9,842 nucleotides of DNA from Alphaproteobacteria bacterium (GTDB lineage Bacteria; Pseudomonadota; Alphaproteobacteria; JAAXGF01), in assembly GCA_012267605.1 (NCBI GenBank), contig JAAXGF010000375.1, positions 1 through 9,842 on the forward strand. The letters are read 5' to 3'. The notes beneath the pieces were generated by a model. That model was not told where the DNA came from. It ran no database searches and saw nothing but the letters and a program-made list of their open reading frames with translations. The position numbers and the translations under genes were made by a program. Numbering within the stretch: position 1 is the first letter of the stretch; the number at the start of each line of letters is the position of its first letter. This document shows, piece by piece, positions 1-6,875 of this stretch.

Positions 1-115
1 GATCAGACCTGGGCAGTTACAAATATATAGCGTCCGGTGTATGGTGTTTATTTATTGTTGTCGTTTTTGTTTTTTTGATAATGGTGGCTCATTGAGTGGC
101 CTAAACATGGTCCTT

Positions 116-161
116 GGGGCACCCCCCATTTTTGTCAGGGGGTCCCTCTCGTAGATGGGGG
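116..161. repeat. Cluster of C and G runs with an imperfect inverted repeat
   Basis: GGGGCACC occurs twice in the same orientation, at 117-124 and 158-164 with neighbouring G. CCCCCAT (123-129) pairs with ATGGGGG (155-161) around a 25-base loop. Inside that loop AGGG (137-140) can pair with CCCT (144-147). The arms could fold in several competing ways. There is no adjacent T-run placed to make a standard terminator on either strand. The function is unknown. Confidence 0.35.
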
Positions 162-255
162 CACCTTCCATATCGCAACCCACCTTCACTCCTGGGGGGC
201 TACCAGCTAAGAAAGGGTCAGCCTAACTGACGGTTGCTACCCTATGGGAAGGGGC

Positions 256-281
256 GGGGTCTCAAGGCCCGATCAGACCCC
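256..281. repeat. Inverted repeat, 7-bp perfect stem
   Basis: GGGGTCT at 256-262 is the exact reverse complement of AGACCCC at 275-281, leaving a 12-base loop. It lies about 80 bases past the 3' end of the minus-strand tRNA, so it could form in a read-through transcript. No T-run follows the stem, so it is not a canonical intrinsic terminator. Confidence 0.4.
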
Positions 282-297
282 ATTCATGGACGTTTTC

Positions 298-318
298 GTG
301 TGCATAGAGTGTGCACAC
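298..318. repeat. Inverted repeat GTGTGCA / TGCACAC with overlapping 10-bp palindrome
   Basis: GTGTGCA (298-304) and TGCACAC (312-318) form a 7-bp stem with a 7-base loop. The right half is also a perfect 10-bp palindrome, GTGTGCACAC, at 309-318. This could be a hairpin in a tRNA trailer or a protein-binding site. Nothing nearby identifies a regulator. Confidence 0.4.
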
Positions 319-362
319 CAATGTGAAAGTCCCCCAAATATCCCCTAACCCATTGAAAAAAC

Positions 363-437
363 TGGTGGGCGCTGCTGGGATTGAACCAGCGACCCCCGCC
401 GTGTGAAGACGGTGCTCTCCCGCTGAGCTAAGCGCCC
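363..437 (-). tRNA. tRNA-Val (anticodon CAC)
   Basis: The minus strand folds into a full cloverleaf. The 7-bp acceptor stem GGGCGCT pairs with AGCGCCC and is followed by A and an encoded CCA end (363-365). The D-stem is GCTC/GAGC. The anticodon stem CCGTC/GGCGG contains one T-G pair and encloses the 7-base loop TTCACAC, giving anticodon CAC, which reads the valine codon GTG. The T-arm GCTGG/CCAGC carries the TTCAATC loop. The body is 72 bases without CCA. A run of six Ts on the minus strand (356-361) begins one base after the CCA and may help end transcription. The gene reads away from glmU, using its own promoter at 491-520. Confidence 0.95.
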
Positions 438-490
438 TTGGTGCGGCCATGGGGACGAATTCGCCGGGTCCCGACCGTGACGGTGGGAAT

Positions 491-520
491 CTAATACGTC
501 TCCGTGGTTTAGGCTGTCAA
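491..520 (-). promoter_or_regulatory. Sigma70-type promoter for tRNA-Val
   Basis: On the minus strand a perfect -35 box TTGACA (515-520) is followed after 18 bases by TATTAG (491-496), a reasonable -10 box. Transcription would start near 484, leaving a leader of about 47 bases before the tRNA. The 11-base symmetrical sequence ACCGTCACGGT (474-484) falls at the expected start point and could be a binding site, though it may be chance. No coding sequence lies between, which fits a tRNA promoter. Confidence 0.65.
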
Positions 521-568
521 GGGGGGCGCCCATCGGCCCGTCACCGGGTCTTCACGTCCGCTTGGTGC

Positions 569-599
569 TTGGCGCTTCTCGGAACGGCCGTTTTAATAT
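569..599 (+). promoter_or_regulatory. Weak candidate promoter for glmU
   Basis: The stretch around 591-602 is an AT-rich island in GC-rich DNA. TAATAT at 594-599 could serve as a -10 box, with TTGGCG at 569-574 as a poor -35 at a long 19-base spacing. It lies about 120 bases ahead of the glmU start. The match is weak; it is listed because a promoter for glmU is expected between the divergent tRNA promoter and the gene. Confidence 0.2.
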
Positions 600-717
600 A
601 TAGCCAACGGGTTATCGCGTAGGATGCTCTCTCGGCGCGCCGCCTAGTGATTTGGCGCGTGCTGGAGAGCCGGTGCCATTAACGCCATTTGCCAAGCGTC
701 TATCCCATGAAGTTGCC

Positions 718-2070
718 ATGACCAGCCCATCTCTCGCCGCGATTATTCTTGCCGCGGGCAAGGGAACGCGAATGAAATCGCGGCTGCCCAAAGTTCTGCA
801 CCCGCTCGCCGGCCGGCCTCTGGTCGCCCATGTCATCGCCGCGGTCGAAACCCTGGCGCCCGAGCGGGTTGTGGTGGTTGTCGCGCCCGGCATGACCGAC
901 GTCGCCGAAGTGGTAGCGCCCCACCAAACGGCGATCCAAACCCGTCAGCGCGGTACGGCGGATGCCGTTGGTGCGGCGCATGCCGCACTGTCGGGATTTA
1001 CCGGCGATGTTCTCGTACTCTATGGCGATACGCCGTTGATTACCAGCGAAACCCTCACGGCCCTGGTCGCGGCGCGAACCGGCCCCGGCCAACCGGCGGT
1101 GGCTGTACTCGGCATGCGTCCGGCCGATCCCGGCGCCTATGGGCGGCTGGTGTTGGCGGACGACGGCTCTCTTTCGGAAATTGTCGAGTTTCGCGACGCC
1201 ACGCCAGAGCAAAAAGCGATCGATCTCTGCAACTCGGGTGTCATGGCGGTCGATGGCGCTCGTTTGTTCGAATTGTTGGCGGCGGTGAGCGACGACAACG
1301 CCAAGGGCGAATTCTATCTGACCGACATCGTTGGCTTGGCGCGCGAGCGGGGCTTGGGTTGCGCCGTCGTCGAGGCCGATGCCGATGAACTCATTGGCAT
1401 CAATTCGCGGGCGGAGTTGGCCGAAGCCGAGGCGATCGTGCAAAATGGATTGCGCGGCGCCGCCATGGCCGAGGGGGCAACACTGCGCGATCCGGCAAGC
1501 GTATTTTTCAGCCTTGATACGGTTTTGGGGCGCGACGTGGTGGTCGACCCTTGGGTGGTTTTCGAGCCCGGGGTGGTAGTCGGGGACAACGCGCACATTC
1601 GCGCCTTTAGCCACATAGAAGGGGCGACGATCGAAGCCGGCGCCACAATCGGGCCATATGCACGTTTGCGCCCAGGCGCGCGGATCGGTCCCGGTGCCCG
1701 AGTTGGCAATTTTGTCGAAGTCAAGAACGCGGAGTTGGAGGCCGGGGCCAAAGCCGACCATCTCAGCTATATCGGTGACGCCCGGGTGGGAAGTGACGCC
1801 AACGTCGGCGCCGGTACCATCACCTGCAACTACGACGGTTTCGACAAGGCACGCACTGACATTGGAAGCGGTGCCTTCATCGGTTCCAACACCGCGTTGG
1901 TGGCACCGGTAACCGTTGGTGATGGCGCCATCGTCGGCGCCGGTAGCGTGATCAGCCGGGATGTGCCGGAGAATGCTTTGGCGTTGACTCGCGCACCCCA
2001 CGCGGAAAAACCGCTTTGGGCGGAGCGGTTTCGCGGCCGCAAGAGCGCGAAACACAAGGAAAAGGGATAG
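718..2070 (+). CDS. glmU: Bifunctional UDP-N-acetylglucosamine pyrophosphorylase / glucosamine-1-phosphate N-acetyltransferase GlmU
   Basis: GlmU is a cytoplasmic enzyme. It acetylates glucosamine-1-phosphate with acetyl-CoA and then couples the product to UTP, giving UDP-GlcNAc for peptidoglycan and lipopolysaccharide. The product is 450 residues, against 456 in E. coli. The N-terminal nucleotidyltransferase domain shows GKGTRM (14-19) with Lys25, the QxxQxGTADAV signature (74-84) and YGDTP (102-106). The C-terminal half is a left-handed beta-helix of hexapeptide repeats. Arg318, Lys336 and His348 sit at the positions of E. coli Arg333, Lys351 and catalytic His363, all shifted by 15. ATG 718 was chosen because the family motif starts at once after it; an in-frame TTG at 652 would add 22 unconserved residues. 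No strong Shine-Dalgarno is seen. The stop lies 6 bases before glmS, so the two are surely an operon. Confidence 0.97.
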   Translation: MTSPSLAAIILAAGKGTRMKSRLPKVLHPLAGRPLVAHVIAAVETLAPERVVVVVAPGMTDVAEVVAPHQTAIQTRQRGTADAVGAAHAALSGFTGDVLVLYGDTPLITSETLTALVAARTGPGQPAVAVLGMRPADPGAYGRLVLADDGSLSEIVEFRDATPEQKAIDLCNSGVMAVDGARLFELLAAVSDDNAKGEFYLTDIVGLARERGLGCAVVEADADELIGINSRAELAEAEAIVQNGLRGAAMAEGATLRDPASVFFSLDTVLGRDVVVDPWVVFEPGVVVGDNAHIRAFSHIEGATIEAGATIGPYARLRPGARIGPGARVGNFVEVKNAELEAGAKADHLSYIGDARVGSDANVGAGTITCNYDGFDKARTDIGSGAFIGSNTALVAPVTVGDGAIVGAGSVISRDVPENALALTRAPHAEKPLWAERFRGRKSAKHKEKG

Positions 2071-2076
2071 GGCGCC

Positions 2077-3900
2077 ATGTGCGGGATCATCGGCGTCGTA
2101 GGCGTTAATCCCGCCGCGCCCTTGCTATTGGACGGGCTTAAACGCCTCGAATACCGGGGTTACGATTCAGCCGGCATCGCGACCATCTCGGGCGACGGCA
2201 TAGACCGGCGCCGGGCCGAGGGCAAGCTTGTCGAACTCGAAAACGTTCTAACAGAGGCCCCCTTGGACGGAGAAGTCGGAATTGGCCATACGCGATGGGC
2301 AACCCATGGCGCGCCGACGACGGCAAACGCCCACCCTCACGCCAGCGCCCGGGTCGCCGTCGTGCACAACGGCATCATCGAAAATTTCCAAGTTCTGCGC
2401 CAAGAACTGTCGGCGCGCGGCCACGTATTTGAAACCGATACCGACACCGAGGCGATCGTTCATCTGATCACCGATTACCTCGACGATGGTATGACCCCGG
2501 CTGTGGCGACGGCGGCGGCGCTAAAACGCCTGGAAGGTGCATTTGCTCTGGCGATCTTATTCTCCGGGGAAGAATCCTTGGTGATCGGCGCCCGGCGCGG
2601 CAGTCCGCTGGCAATCGGGTACGGCAAGGGCGAGATGTTCATGGGCTCGGACGCCCTGGCTCTGGCTCCCTTGACCAGCAGGATCAGTTACCTCGACGAG
2701 GGTGATTGGGTCGAGCTGTCCCACGATGGCGCGATCGTCCATGATGCGAACGACCAAGTGGTTGAACGCCCGGCGCAATCGACGTCCTTGTCAGGCGCGG
2801 CGATCGGCAAGGGCAATTACCGACATTTCATGCTCAAGGAGATTTACGAGCAACCGGCGGTGATCGGCGACACCCTGACCACCATGTACGACCCTGTGTC
2901 GGGCGCCATTCGCTTGCCCGAGCTGCCCTTCGACTTGGGCACCCTGAACCGTATCACCATCATTGCCTGCGGGACCTCCTATTACGCGGCTCTAACGGCG
3001 AAGTATTGGCTTGAAAAGTTTGCTCAAATCCCGGTCGAGATCGACATTGCCTCCGAATTTCGCTACCGCACGGCGCCGATGCCGCCGGGTGGCCTGGCTT
3101 TGTTCATTTCACAATCGGGGGAAACCGCTGATACCTTGGCCGCCCAGCGTTACGCTCGCGACCGCAAACAGCATATCGTAGTGCTAGTGAACTCAGCGGA
3201 GAGCTCTATGGCGCGGGAGTCGGACGTGGTCCTGCGCACCCGTGCCGGACCGGAAATCGGTGTCGCATCGACCAAGGCGTTTACGACCCAGTTGGTCGCC
3301 CTTGCTTGTTTCTCATTGGCCACTGCACGTCGGCGCGGGACAATCAGCCGCGACGAAGAAGTGCGGTTGTCGAAAGGAATCATCGAAGTACCGTCACGTG
3401 CGGCGGAGGTTCTGAATCACGACGAACGTTTGCGGGAGCTGTCGGAGGATCTGGCCCGGGCCCCGGACATCATTTATATCGGTCGCGGCACCGGTTATCC
3501 CATTGCCCTGGAAGGCGCCCTCAAGCTTAAAGAAATTTCCTACATCCACGCCGAGGGCTTCGCCGCCGGGGAACTCAAGCACGGACCGATCGCGTTGATC
3601 GACCAGGGCGTCCCGGTAATTGTCATTGCGCCCAGCGATTCCCTGTTCGAAAAGACCGCCTCGAACATGCAAGAAGTCATCGCCCGCGGCGCCAAGGTCG
3701 TCTTTCTGAGCGACGCGAAGGGCGTTGAGGCTCTCGGATCCCTGGCGGCGGCGACCATCGAACTCCCCGCCGTGAATGCCTTCGTAGCGCCCATACTCTA
3801 CGCCATTCCGGTACAGCTTCTCGCCTACCATGTCGCCGTGATCAAAGGAACCGACGTTGACCAACCGCGAAACCTGGCTAAATCCGTTACGGTGGAATGA
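2077..3900 (+). CDS. glmS: Glutamine--fructose-6-phosphate aminotransferase (isomerizing) GlmS
   Basis: GlmS converts fructose-6-phosphate and glutamine to glucosamine-6-phosphate and glutamate, the first committed step to UDP-GlcNAc. At 607 residues it is full length (E. coli 609). It starts MCGIIG, so Cys2 becomes the N-terminal nucleophile of the class II glutaminase domain (about 2-220), which also carries TRWATHG and the NAHPH motif. Two SIS sugar-phosphate domains follow. The first has CGTS (298-301) and SQSGET (345-350); the second has the AEGFAAGELKHGP region. The tail NLAKSVTVE contains the conserved lysine that binds the sugar substrate. A good Shine-Dalgarno (AAGGAAAAGGGA, about 2056-2067) overlaps the end of glmU. 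No glmS ribozyme-type leader is visible, as expected outside Firmicutes; translation is coupled to glmU. Confidence 0.97.
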   Translation: MCGIIGVVGVNPAAPLLLDGLKRLEYRGYDSAGIATISGDGIDRRRAEGKLVELENVLTEAPLDGEVGIGHTRWATHGAPTTANAHPHASARVAVVHNGIIENFQVLRQELSARGHVFETDTDTEAIVHLITDYLDDGMTPAVATAAALKRLEGAFALAILFSGEESLVIGARRGSPLAIGYGKGEMFMGSDALALAPLTSRISYLDEGDWVELSHDGAIVHDANDQVVERPAQSTSLSGAAIGKGNYRHFMLKEIYEQPAVIGDTLTTMYDPVSGAIRLPELPFDLGTLNRITIIACGTSYYAALTAKYWLEKFAQIPVEIDIASEFRYRTAPMPPGGLALFISQSGETADTLAAQRYARDRKQHIVVLVNSAESSMARESDVVLRTRAGPEIGVASTKAFTTQLVALACFSLATARRRGTISRDEEVRLSKGIIEVPSRAAEVLNHDERLRELSEDLARAPDIIYIGRGTGYPIALEGALKLKEISYIHAEGFAAGELKHGPIALIDQGVPVIVIAPSDSLFEKTASNMQEVIARGAKVVFLSDAKGVEALGSLAAATIELPAVNAFVAPILYAIPVQLLAYHVAVIKGTDVDQPRNLAKSVTVE

Positions 3901-3949
3901 TTTGGGCGGAGCGTTTGGATCGACCGAAAAAAACAATCCTCTTCCCTAC

Positions 3950-3963
3950 GGGAGTGGGTATTG
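3950..3963 (+). promoter_or_regulatory. Ribosome binding site that sets the TTG start of the TRAP solute-binding gene
   Basis: GGGAG at 3950-3954 lies six bases before TTG 3961. No in-frame ATG or GTG upstream gives a sensible signal peptide, and this TTG gives a typical one, so the site decides the start. Confidence 0.6.
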
Positions 3964-4965
3964 ACGGGCCGCTTTTCCACGGGCGCGAGAGAGTTCGTGG
4001 CCGCTGTTCTGGCATTCGGCCTATCCTTCCAATCGAAGGCCGAACAAACGGTACTGCGGCTGACTTTACAGCTGCCCATTACCAACCCCATCGGTCAAAA
4101 CGTCGTCGCTTTCAAGGAGCGGGTGGAAAGCCGAAGCGACGGCGACATCCGCGTCGAAATTTATCCTTCGGCCCAGCTTTACCGAGACAAGGAGGTTCCT
4201 CAGGCGGTGGCGTCCGGGGCAGTGGACATGGGTGTGGCGTCGCTGACCCGATTTGCCGGGACTAGGCCGGCGGTCGACCTTTTTTATCTCCCCTTTCTCT
4301 TCGATGGCATCGACAACATCGCCGAGGTTACTGCACCTGGCCATCCAATCCGTGATACCCTGGATGCGCAAATACTTTCGACCGGTGCGCGGTCGTTGTG
4401 GTGGCAACCGTTCGGGCCGGCCATCATGTTGGGTAAGGACGACGTGCTCGACCACCCCAGCCGAATCAAGGGCAGGAAAGTTCGGGTTTTCGGAAAAACC
4501 TTGGGTGAATTTGTCCGCGCCGCCGGTGGCGCGCCTGTACTTCTCTCAGGTTCGGAACAGTTTCTCGCTTATCAGCGGGGTACCGTCGATTTCGGTATGA
4601 CTGGCGTGACCGTGGTCAAGAGCCGCAAGCTTTACGATGTGATGAACACTTTGACCAAGACCAACCACGCGGCGATCGAATTCGTGGTTCTGATCAACGA
4701 AGGCGTTTGGCAGCGTATCGGTGTTGGCGCCCGCAGTATTCTCAGCAACGCCGCAGTCGAATCCGAACGGGAATTGCGCCGATCGTACGCCGCCCTGCAC
4801 GAAGAAACCCTGGAATGGCTGGATGATAAGATGACGGTACGCGAACTCTCGTCGGAGGGGGTCGAGGCCTGGCGGGGGGTCGCTGCGCCCGTGTACGACA
4901 AATACGTCGAGCGATCCGGTGACATCGGGCGCATGTTGCTTGAGGAAGCCTGCGCGCTCGATTAG
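3961..4965 (+). CDS. dctP: TRAP transporter solute-binding protein, DctP family
   Basis: This is the periplasmic solute receptor of a tripartite (TRAP) transporter, which captures an organic acid and hands it to the membrane subunits for sodium-driven uptake. The product is 334 residues from a TTG start. Residues 1-27 look like a signal peptide: a basic start, a hydrophobic core AAVLAFGLSF, and likely cleavage after SKA. The mature part has DctP-family landmarks: the IYPSAQLY region, the LFYLPFLF stretch, and KGRKVRVFGKT with Arg175 at the place of the conserved arginine that binds the substrate carboxylate. The gene starts 60 bases after glmS, with no hairpin terminator seen between, and leads the two membrane genes. 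The substrate is not identifiable: the family covers C4-dicarboxylates, sialic acid, keto acids and others. The symbol names the family, not a proven dicarboxylate specificity. Confidence 0.9.
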   Translation: MTGRFSTGAREFVAAVLAFGLSFQSKAEQTVLRLTLQLPITNPIGQNVVAFKERVESRSDGDIRVEIYPSAQLYRDKEVPQAVASGAVDMGVASLTRFAGTRPAVDLFYLPFLFDGIDNIAEVTAPGHPIRDTLDAQILSTGARSLWWQPFGPAIMLGKDDVLDHPSRIKGRKVRVFGKTLGEFVRAAGGAPVLLSGSEQFLAYQRGTVDFGMTGVTVVKSRKLYDVMNTLTKTNHAAIEFVVLINEGVWQRIGVGARSILSNAAVESERELRRSYAALHEETLEWLDDKMTVRELSSEGVEAWRGVAAPVYDKYVERSGDIGRMLLEEACALD

Positions 4966-4999
4966 TCCGTAAGATCGGCTAGGGGATCGGGGAGCGCGG

Positions 5000-5494
5000 A
5001 TGGGGACAGCAAACAGATTTGGTGAATTCTGCGGACGGGCCGCGGCCTGGGCGTTTGTTGGTGTCGGTGGGGTGCTCGCCTATGAGGTCGTTATGCGCTA
5101 CGTATTCGGTGCGCCGACCATTTGGGCCGAGGAAATCGCGCGCATGGTTCAGATTTGGGCGAGTTATCTCGCCGCCGGGTTTATCTTGGCGCAACGGCGG
5201 ATGATCCGTGTCACCGTCGTGACGGATCGCCTGCCTCCCCGGCCAAAACGCTGGGCCGAAGGATTTTCCCTATTGTGGATTGTTGGTTTTTGCCTGGTGG
5301 CGGTTTGGTACGGCGCCGAGGTGGCAATCGAATCGATAGACATTGGCAGGGCCAGTTCGACCATGCTCGGGCTTCCCCAATGGGCGACGGAGTTTGCAAT
5401 TCCGGTTGGATTTGGCCTCCTCCTCACCCAAGCGCTGATCCAGCTTATCGATCTGGTTCGACCAACGGACGGTCGGGAAGAGCCGAATCATTGA
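5000..5494 (+). CDS. dctQ: TRAP transporter small permease subunit, DctQ family
   Basis: This is the small membrane subunit that forms the TRAP transporter core with the large permease. It has 164 residues and four predicted membrane segments (about 13-32, 46-65, 88-107 and 131-150). The family signature is visible at about 29-48: a glutamate, then MRYVFGAPTIWAEEIAR. The ATG at 5000 is preceded by GGGGAG (4989-4994) at a five-base spacing, which supports it. It starts 34 bases after the solute-binding gene, and its stop TGA overlaps the TTG start of the large subunit by four bases. That arrangement suggests translational coupling and matched amounts of the two membrane subunits. Confidence 0.9.
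   Translation: MGTANRFGEFCGRAAAWAFVGVGGVLAYEVVMRYVFGAPTIWAEEIARMVQIWASYLAAGFILAQRRMIRVTVVTDRLPPRPKRWAEGFSLLWIVGFCLVAVWYGAEVAIESIDIGRASSTMLGLPQWATEFAIPVGFGLLLTQALIQLIDLVRPTDGREEPNH
5475..5493 (+). promoter_or_regulatory. Ribosome binding site and TTG start of the TRAP large permease gene
   Basis: GGGAAGAG at 5475-5482 lies eight bases before TTG 5491. The TTG overlaps the stop of the preceding gene (TTGA). The frame is open far upstream, back to about 5122 inside dctQ, so this site together with family length decides the start. Confidence 0.5.
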
Positions 5495-6768
5495 GTGGGT
5501 TCGTCGTTGCCCTGGCGCTTTTCGCGCTGCTTCTGGCAGGGGTTCCCATCGCGATTGCACTTGGTGGTTTGGGTCTCATCATGTTGTGGGCGGCTGGGTT
5601 CTCACTGGTCATCGTGCCCCAAGCGTTGCACGGTGCCCTAGATAATTTTGTTCTTCTCGCGGTCCCGTTGTTCCTACTCATGTCCAATGTCATGCTCAAG
5701 GGCGGCATGGGCCACGATCTTTATGCCGCGGTGCAGAGCTGGGTTGGCCATTGGCCGGGCGGCCTGGCCATCGCGACGATTGTATCTTGTGCGTTGTTCG
5801 CTGCTCTGTCGGGTAGCTCGGTGGCCACCGGTGCGACCATCGGAACCGTCGCCATTCCGGAGATGATTCGTCGCGGCTACGGACGGTCCTTCGTATTCGG
5901 TTTGCTCGCCGCCGGGGGAACTTTGGGAATCCTAATTCCGCCGTCGATCCCGATGATTATCTTCGGCGTCATCGCCGAGCAATCCATCGTCGACCTTTTC
6001 CTCGCCGGCGTCGGACCGGGCCTGACCTTGGCCGTTCTGTTCTCCGGCTATGCCATGATTCATGCGCGACGCGCCGGTACCCTCATACCGGAAAAAGCGG
6101 CCCCTTGGCGCGAACGCCGCCGTTTGAGCTTACGTGCGTCGCCCAGTTTGATCTTGGCGGCGATAATTCTTCTCGGTATTTACGCTGGCGCCTTCACGCC
6201 CACCGAGGCTTCCGCCGTCGGACTGGGGTTGGCCATTTTCATAACCGTCGTCATCCTACGCTCGCTCGACTGGCCGCAATTTAAGGAGGCGGTTGTGGAA
6301 AGCGCGCGCACGACGGTCGCCATCTTTCTCATTCTCTCCGGGGCAAAAATTTTTGCCAAAGCGATTACCCTCTACCGAATTCCGCAAGATGTTTCCGGCT
6401 TGATTTCGGGCGCTGTTGGGGACGCCGGGCTGTTTATCGTCGCCGTGTGCGCAGTGCTGCTGGTCATGGGGTTGGTACTCGAGGCCCTATCCATGTTGGT
6501 CATCATGGTACCGGTGTTTTTGCCGACGGTAGTAGCGCTCGGCATTGACCCAATTTGGTTTGGTGTACTTTTCGTCATCATGATCGAATGTGCCCTGATC
6601 ACACCGCCCGTGGGTCTCAACCTCTTCGTTATTCAAGCCGTGGGCCGGGCGCACATGGCTGAGGTCGCGCGGGGGGTGTGGCCCTTCGTCGTTATTATGC
6701 TGTCGGTGGTCGGGCTCATATCGATCTTTCCGCAACTCGCTCTTTACATCCCTTTCCATTTGCTCTGA
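5491..6768 (+). CDS. dctM: TRAP transporter large permease subunit, DctM family
   Basis: This is the main membrane subunit of the TRAP transporter, which carries the sodium and substrate translocation path. From TTG 5491 it is 425 residues, the usual length for the family, and it begins directly with a membrane helix (MSGFVVALALF). About a dozen hydrophobic segments follow. Landmarks are SGSSVATGATIG (107-118), AAGGTLGILIPPSIPMI (140-156), GAFTPTEA (233-240) and TPPVGLN (371-377), matching the repeated elevator-type fold of DctM proteins. The same frame is open upstream to about 5122, but that part overlaps dctQ out of frame and reads as non-membrane, low-quality sequence, so it is not included. 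With the two preceding genes it completes a standard P-Q-M set. No clear terminator follows; a weak GGCG/CGCC hairpin lies at 6780-6793. Confidence 0.92.
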   Translation: MSGFVVALALFALLLAGVPIAIALGGLGLIMLWAAGFSLVIVPQALHGALDNFVLLAVPLFLLMSNVMLKGGMGHDLYAAVQSWVGHWPGGLAIATIVSCALFAALSGSSVATGATIGTVAIPEMIRRGYGRSFVFGLLAAGGTLGILIPPSIPMIIFGVIAEQSIVDLFLAGVGPGLTLAVLFSGYAMIHARRAGTLIPEKAAPWRERRRLSLRASPSLILAAIILLGIYAGAFTPTEASAVGLGLAIFITVVILRSLDWPQFKEAVVESARTTVAIFLILSGAKIFAKAITLYRIPQDVSGLISGAVGDAGLFIVAVCAVLLVMGLVLEALSMLVIMVPVFLPTVVALGIDPIWFGVLFVIMIECALITPPVGLNLFVIQAVGRAHMAEVARGVWPFVVIMLSVVGLISIFPQLALYIPFHLL

Positions 6769-6875
6769 TTCCTCGCTGAGGCGGCATTTCGCCCGAAAGG
6801 AGAGAAATTTACGCATATTTAACGTAGCTCATCGAGACTGCATGAGCATTCCATCCGACAAACGGTAATATTCCC

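Larger units (their letters stand above)
1..362. other. Non-coding flank downstream of tRNA-Val, with several inverted repeats
   Basis: No convincing coding region was found on either strand. The only open frame of note runs across the tRNA and is a shadow of it. The first 110 bases are about 39% GC, clearly below the genes to the right, and contain T-rich runs around 64-76. Bases 116-161 contain runs of C and G, with CCCCCAT at 123-129 facing ATGGGGG at 155-161. Short perfect hairpins follow at 217-231, 256-281 and 298-318. I do not recognise tmRNA, SRP RNA, RNase P RNA or a riboswitch here. It could be ordinary intergenic DNA, a trailer transcribed with the tRNA, an unrecognised small RNA, or the edge of an element inserted at the tRNA. 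Confidence 0.5.

Noticed and set aside
262..533. Two minus-strand open frames of 62 codons across the tRNA
   Set aside because: They read through the tRNA gene and its promoter, contain tRNA-derived sequence, and have no ribosome site; they are shadows.
652..717. N-terminal extension of GlmU from TTG 652
   Set aside because: The GlmU family starts close to the LAAIILAAGKGTRM motif; the extra 22 residues are not family-like and TTG 652 has no good ribosome site.
700..2055. Long minus-strand open frame opposite glmU (451 codons)
   Set aside because: It is an antisense shadow from GC-rich codon structure; its translation resembles no family and glmU is unmistakable on the plus strand.
5122..5490. 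Upstream extension of the large TRAP permease frame
   Set aside because: It overlaps dctQ in another frame and reads as a polar sequence with no DctM features; the family length fits the TTG at 5491.
6796..6868. Strong-looking ribosome site AAAGGAGAG (6796-6804) and a tiny frame at 6842-6868 (MSIPSDKR)
   Set aside because: The ribosome site has no start codon at proper distance, and the eight-codon frame is about 37 bases away; I see no support for a leader peptide.
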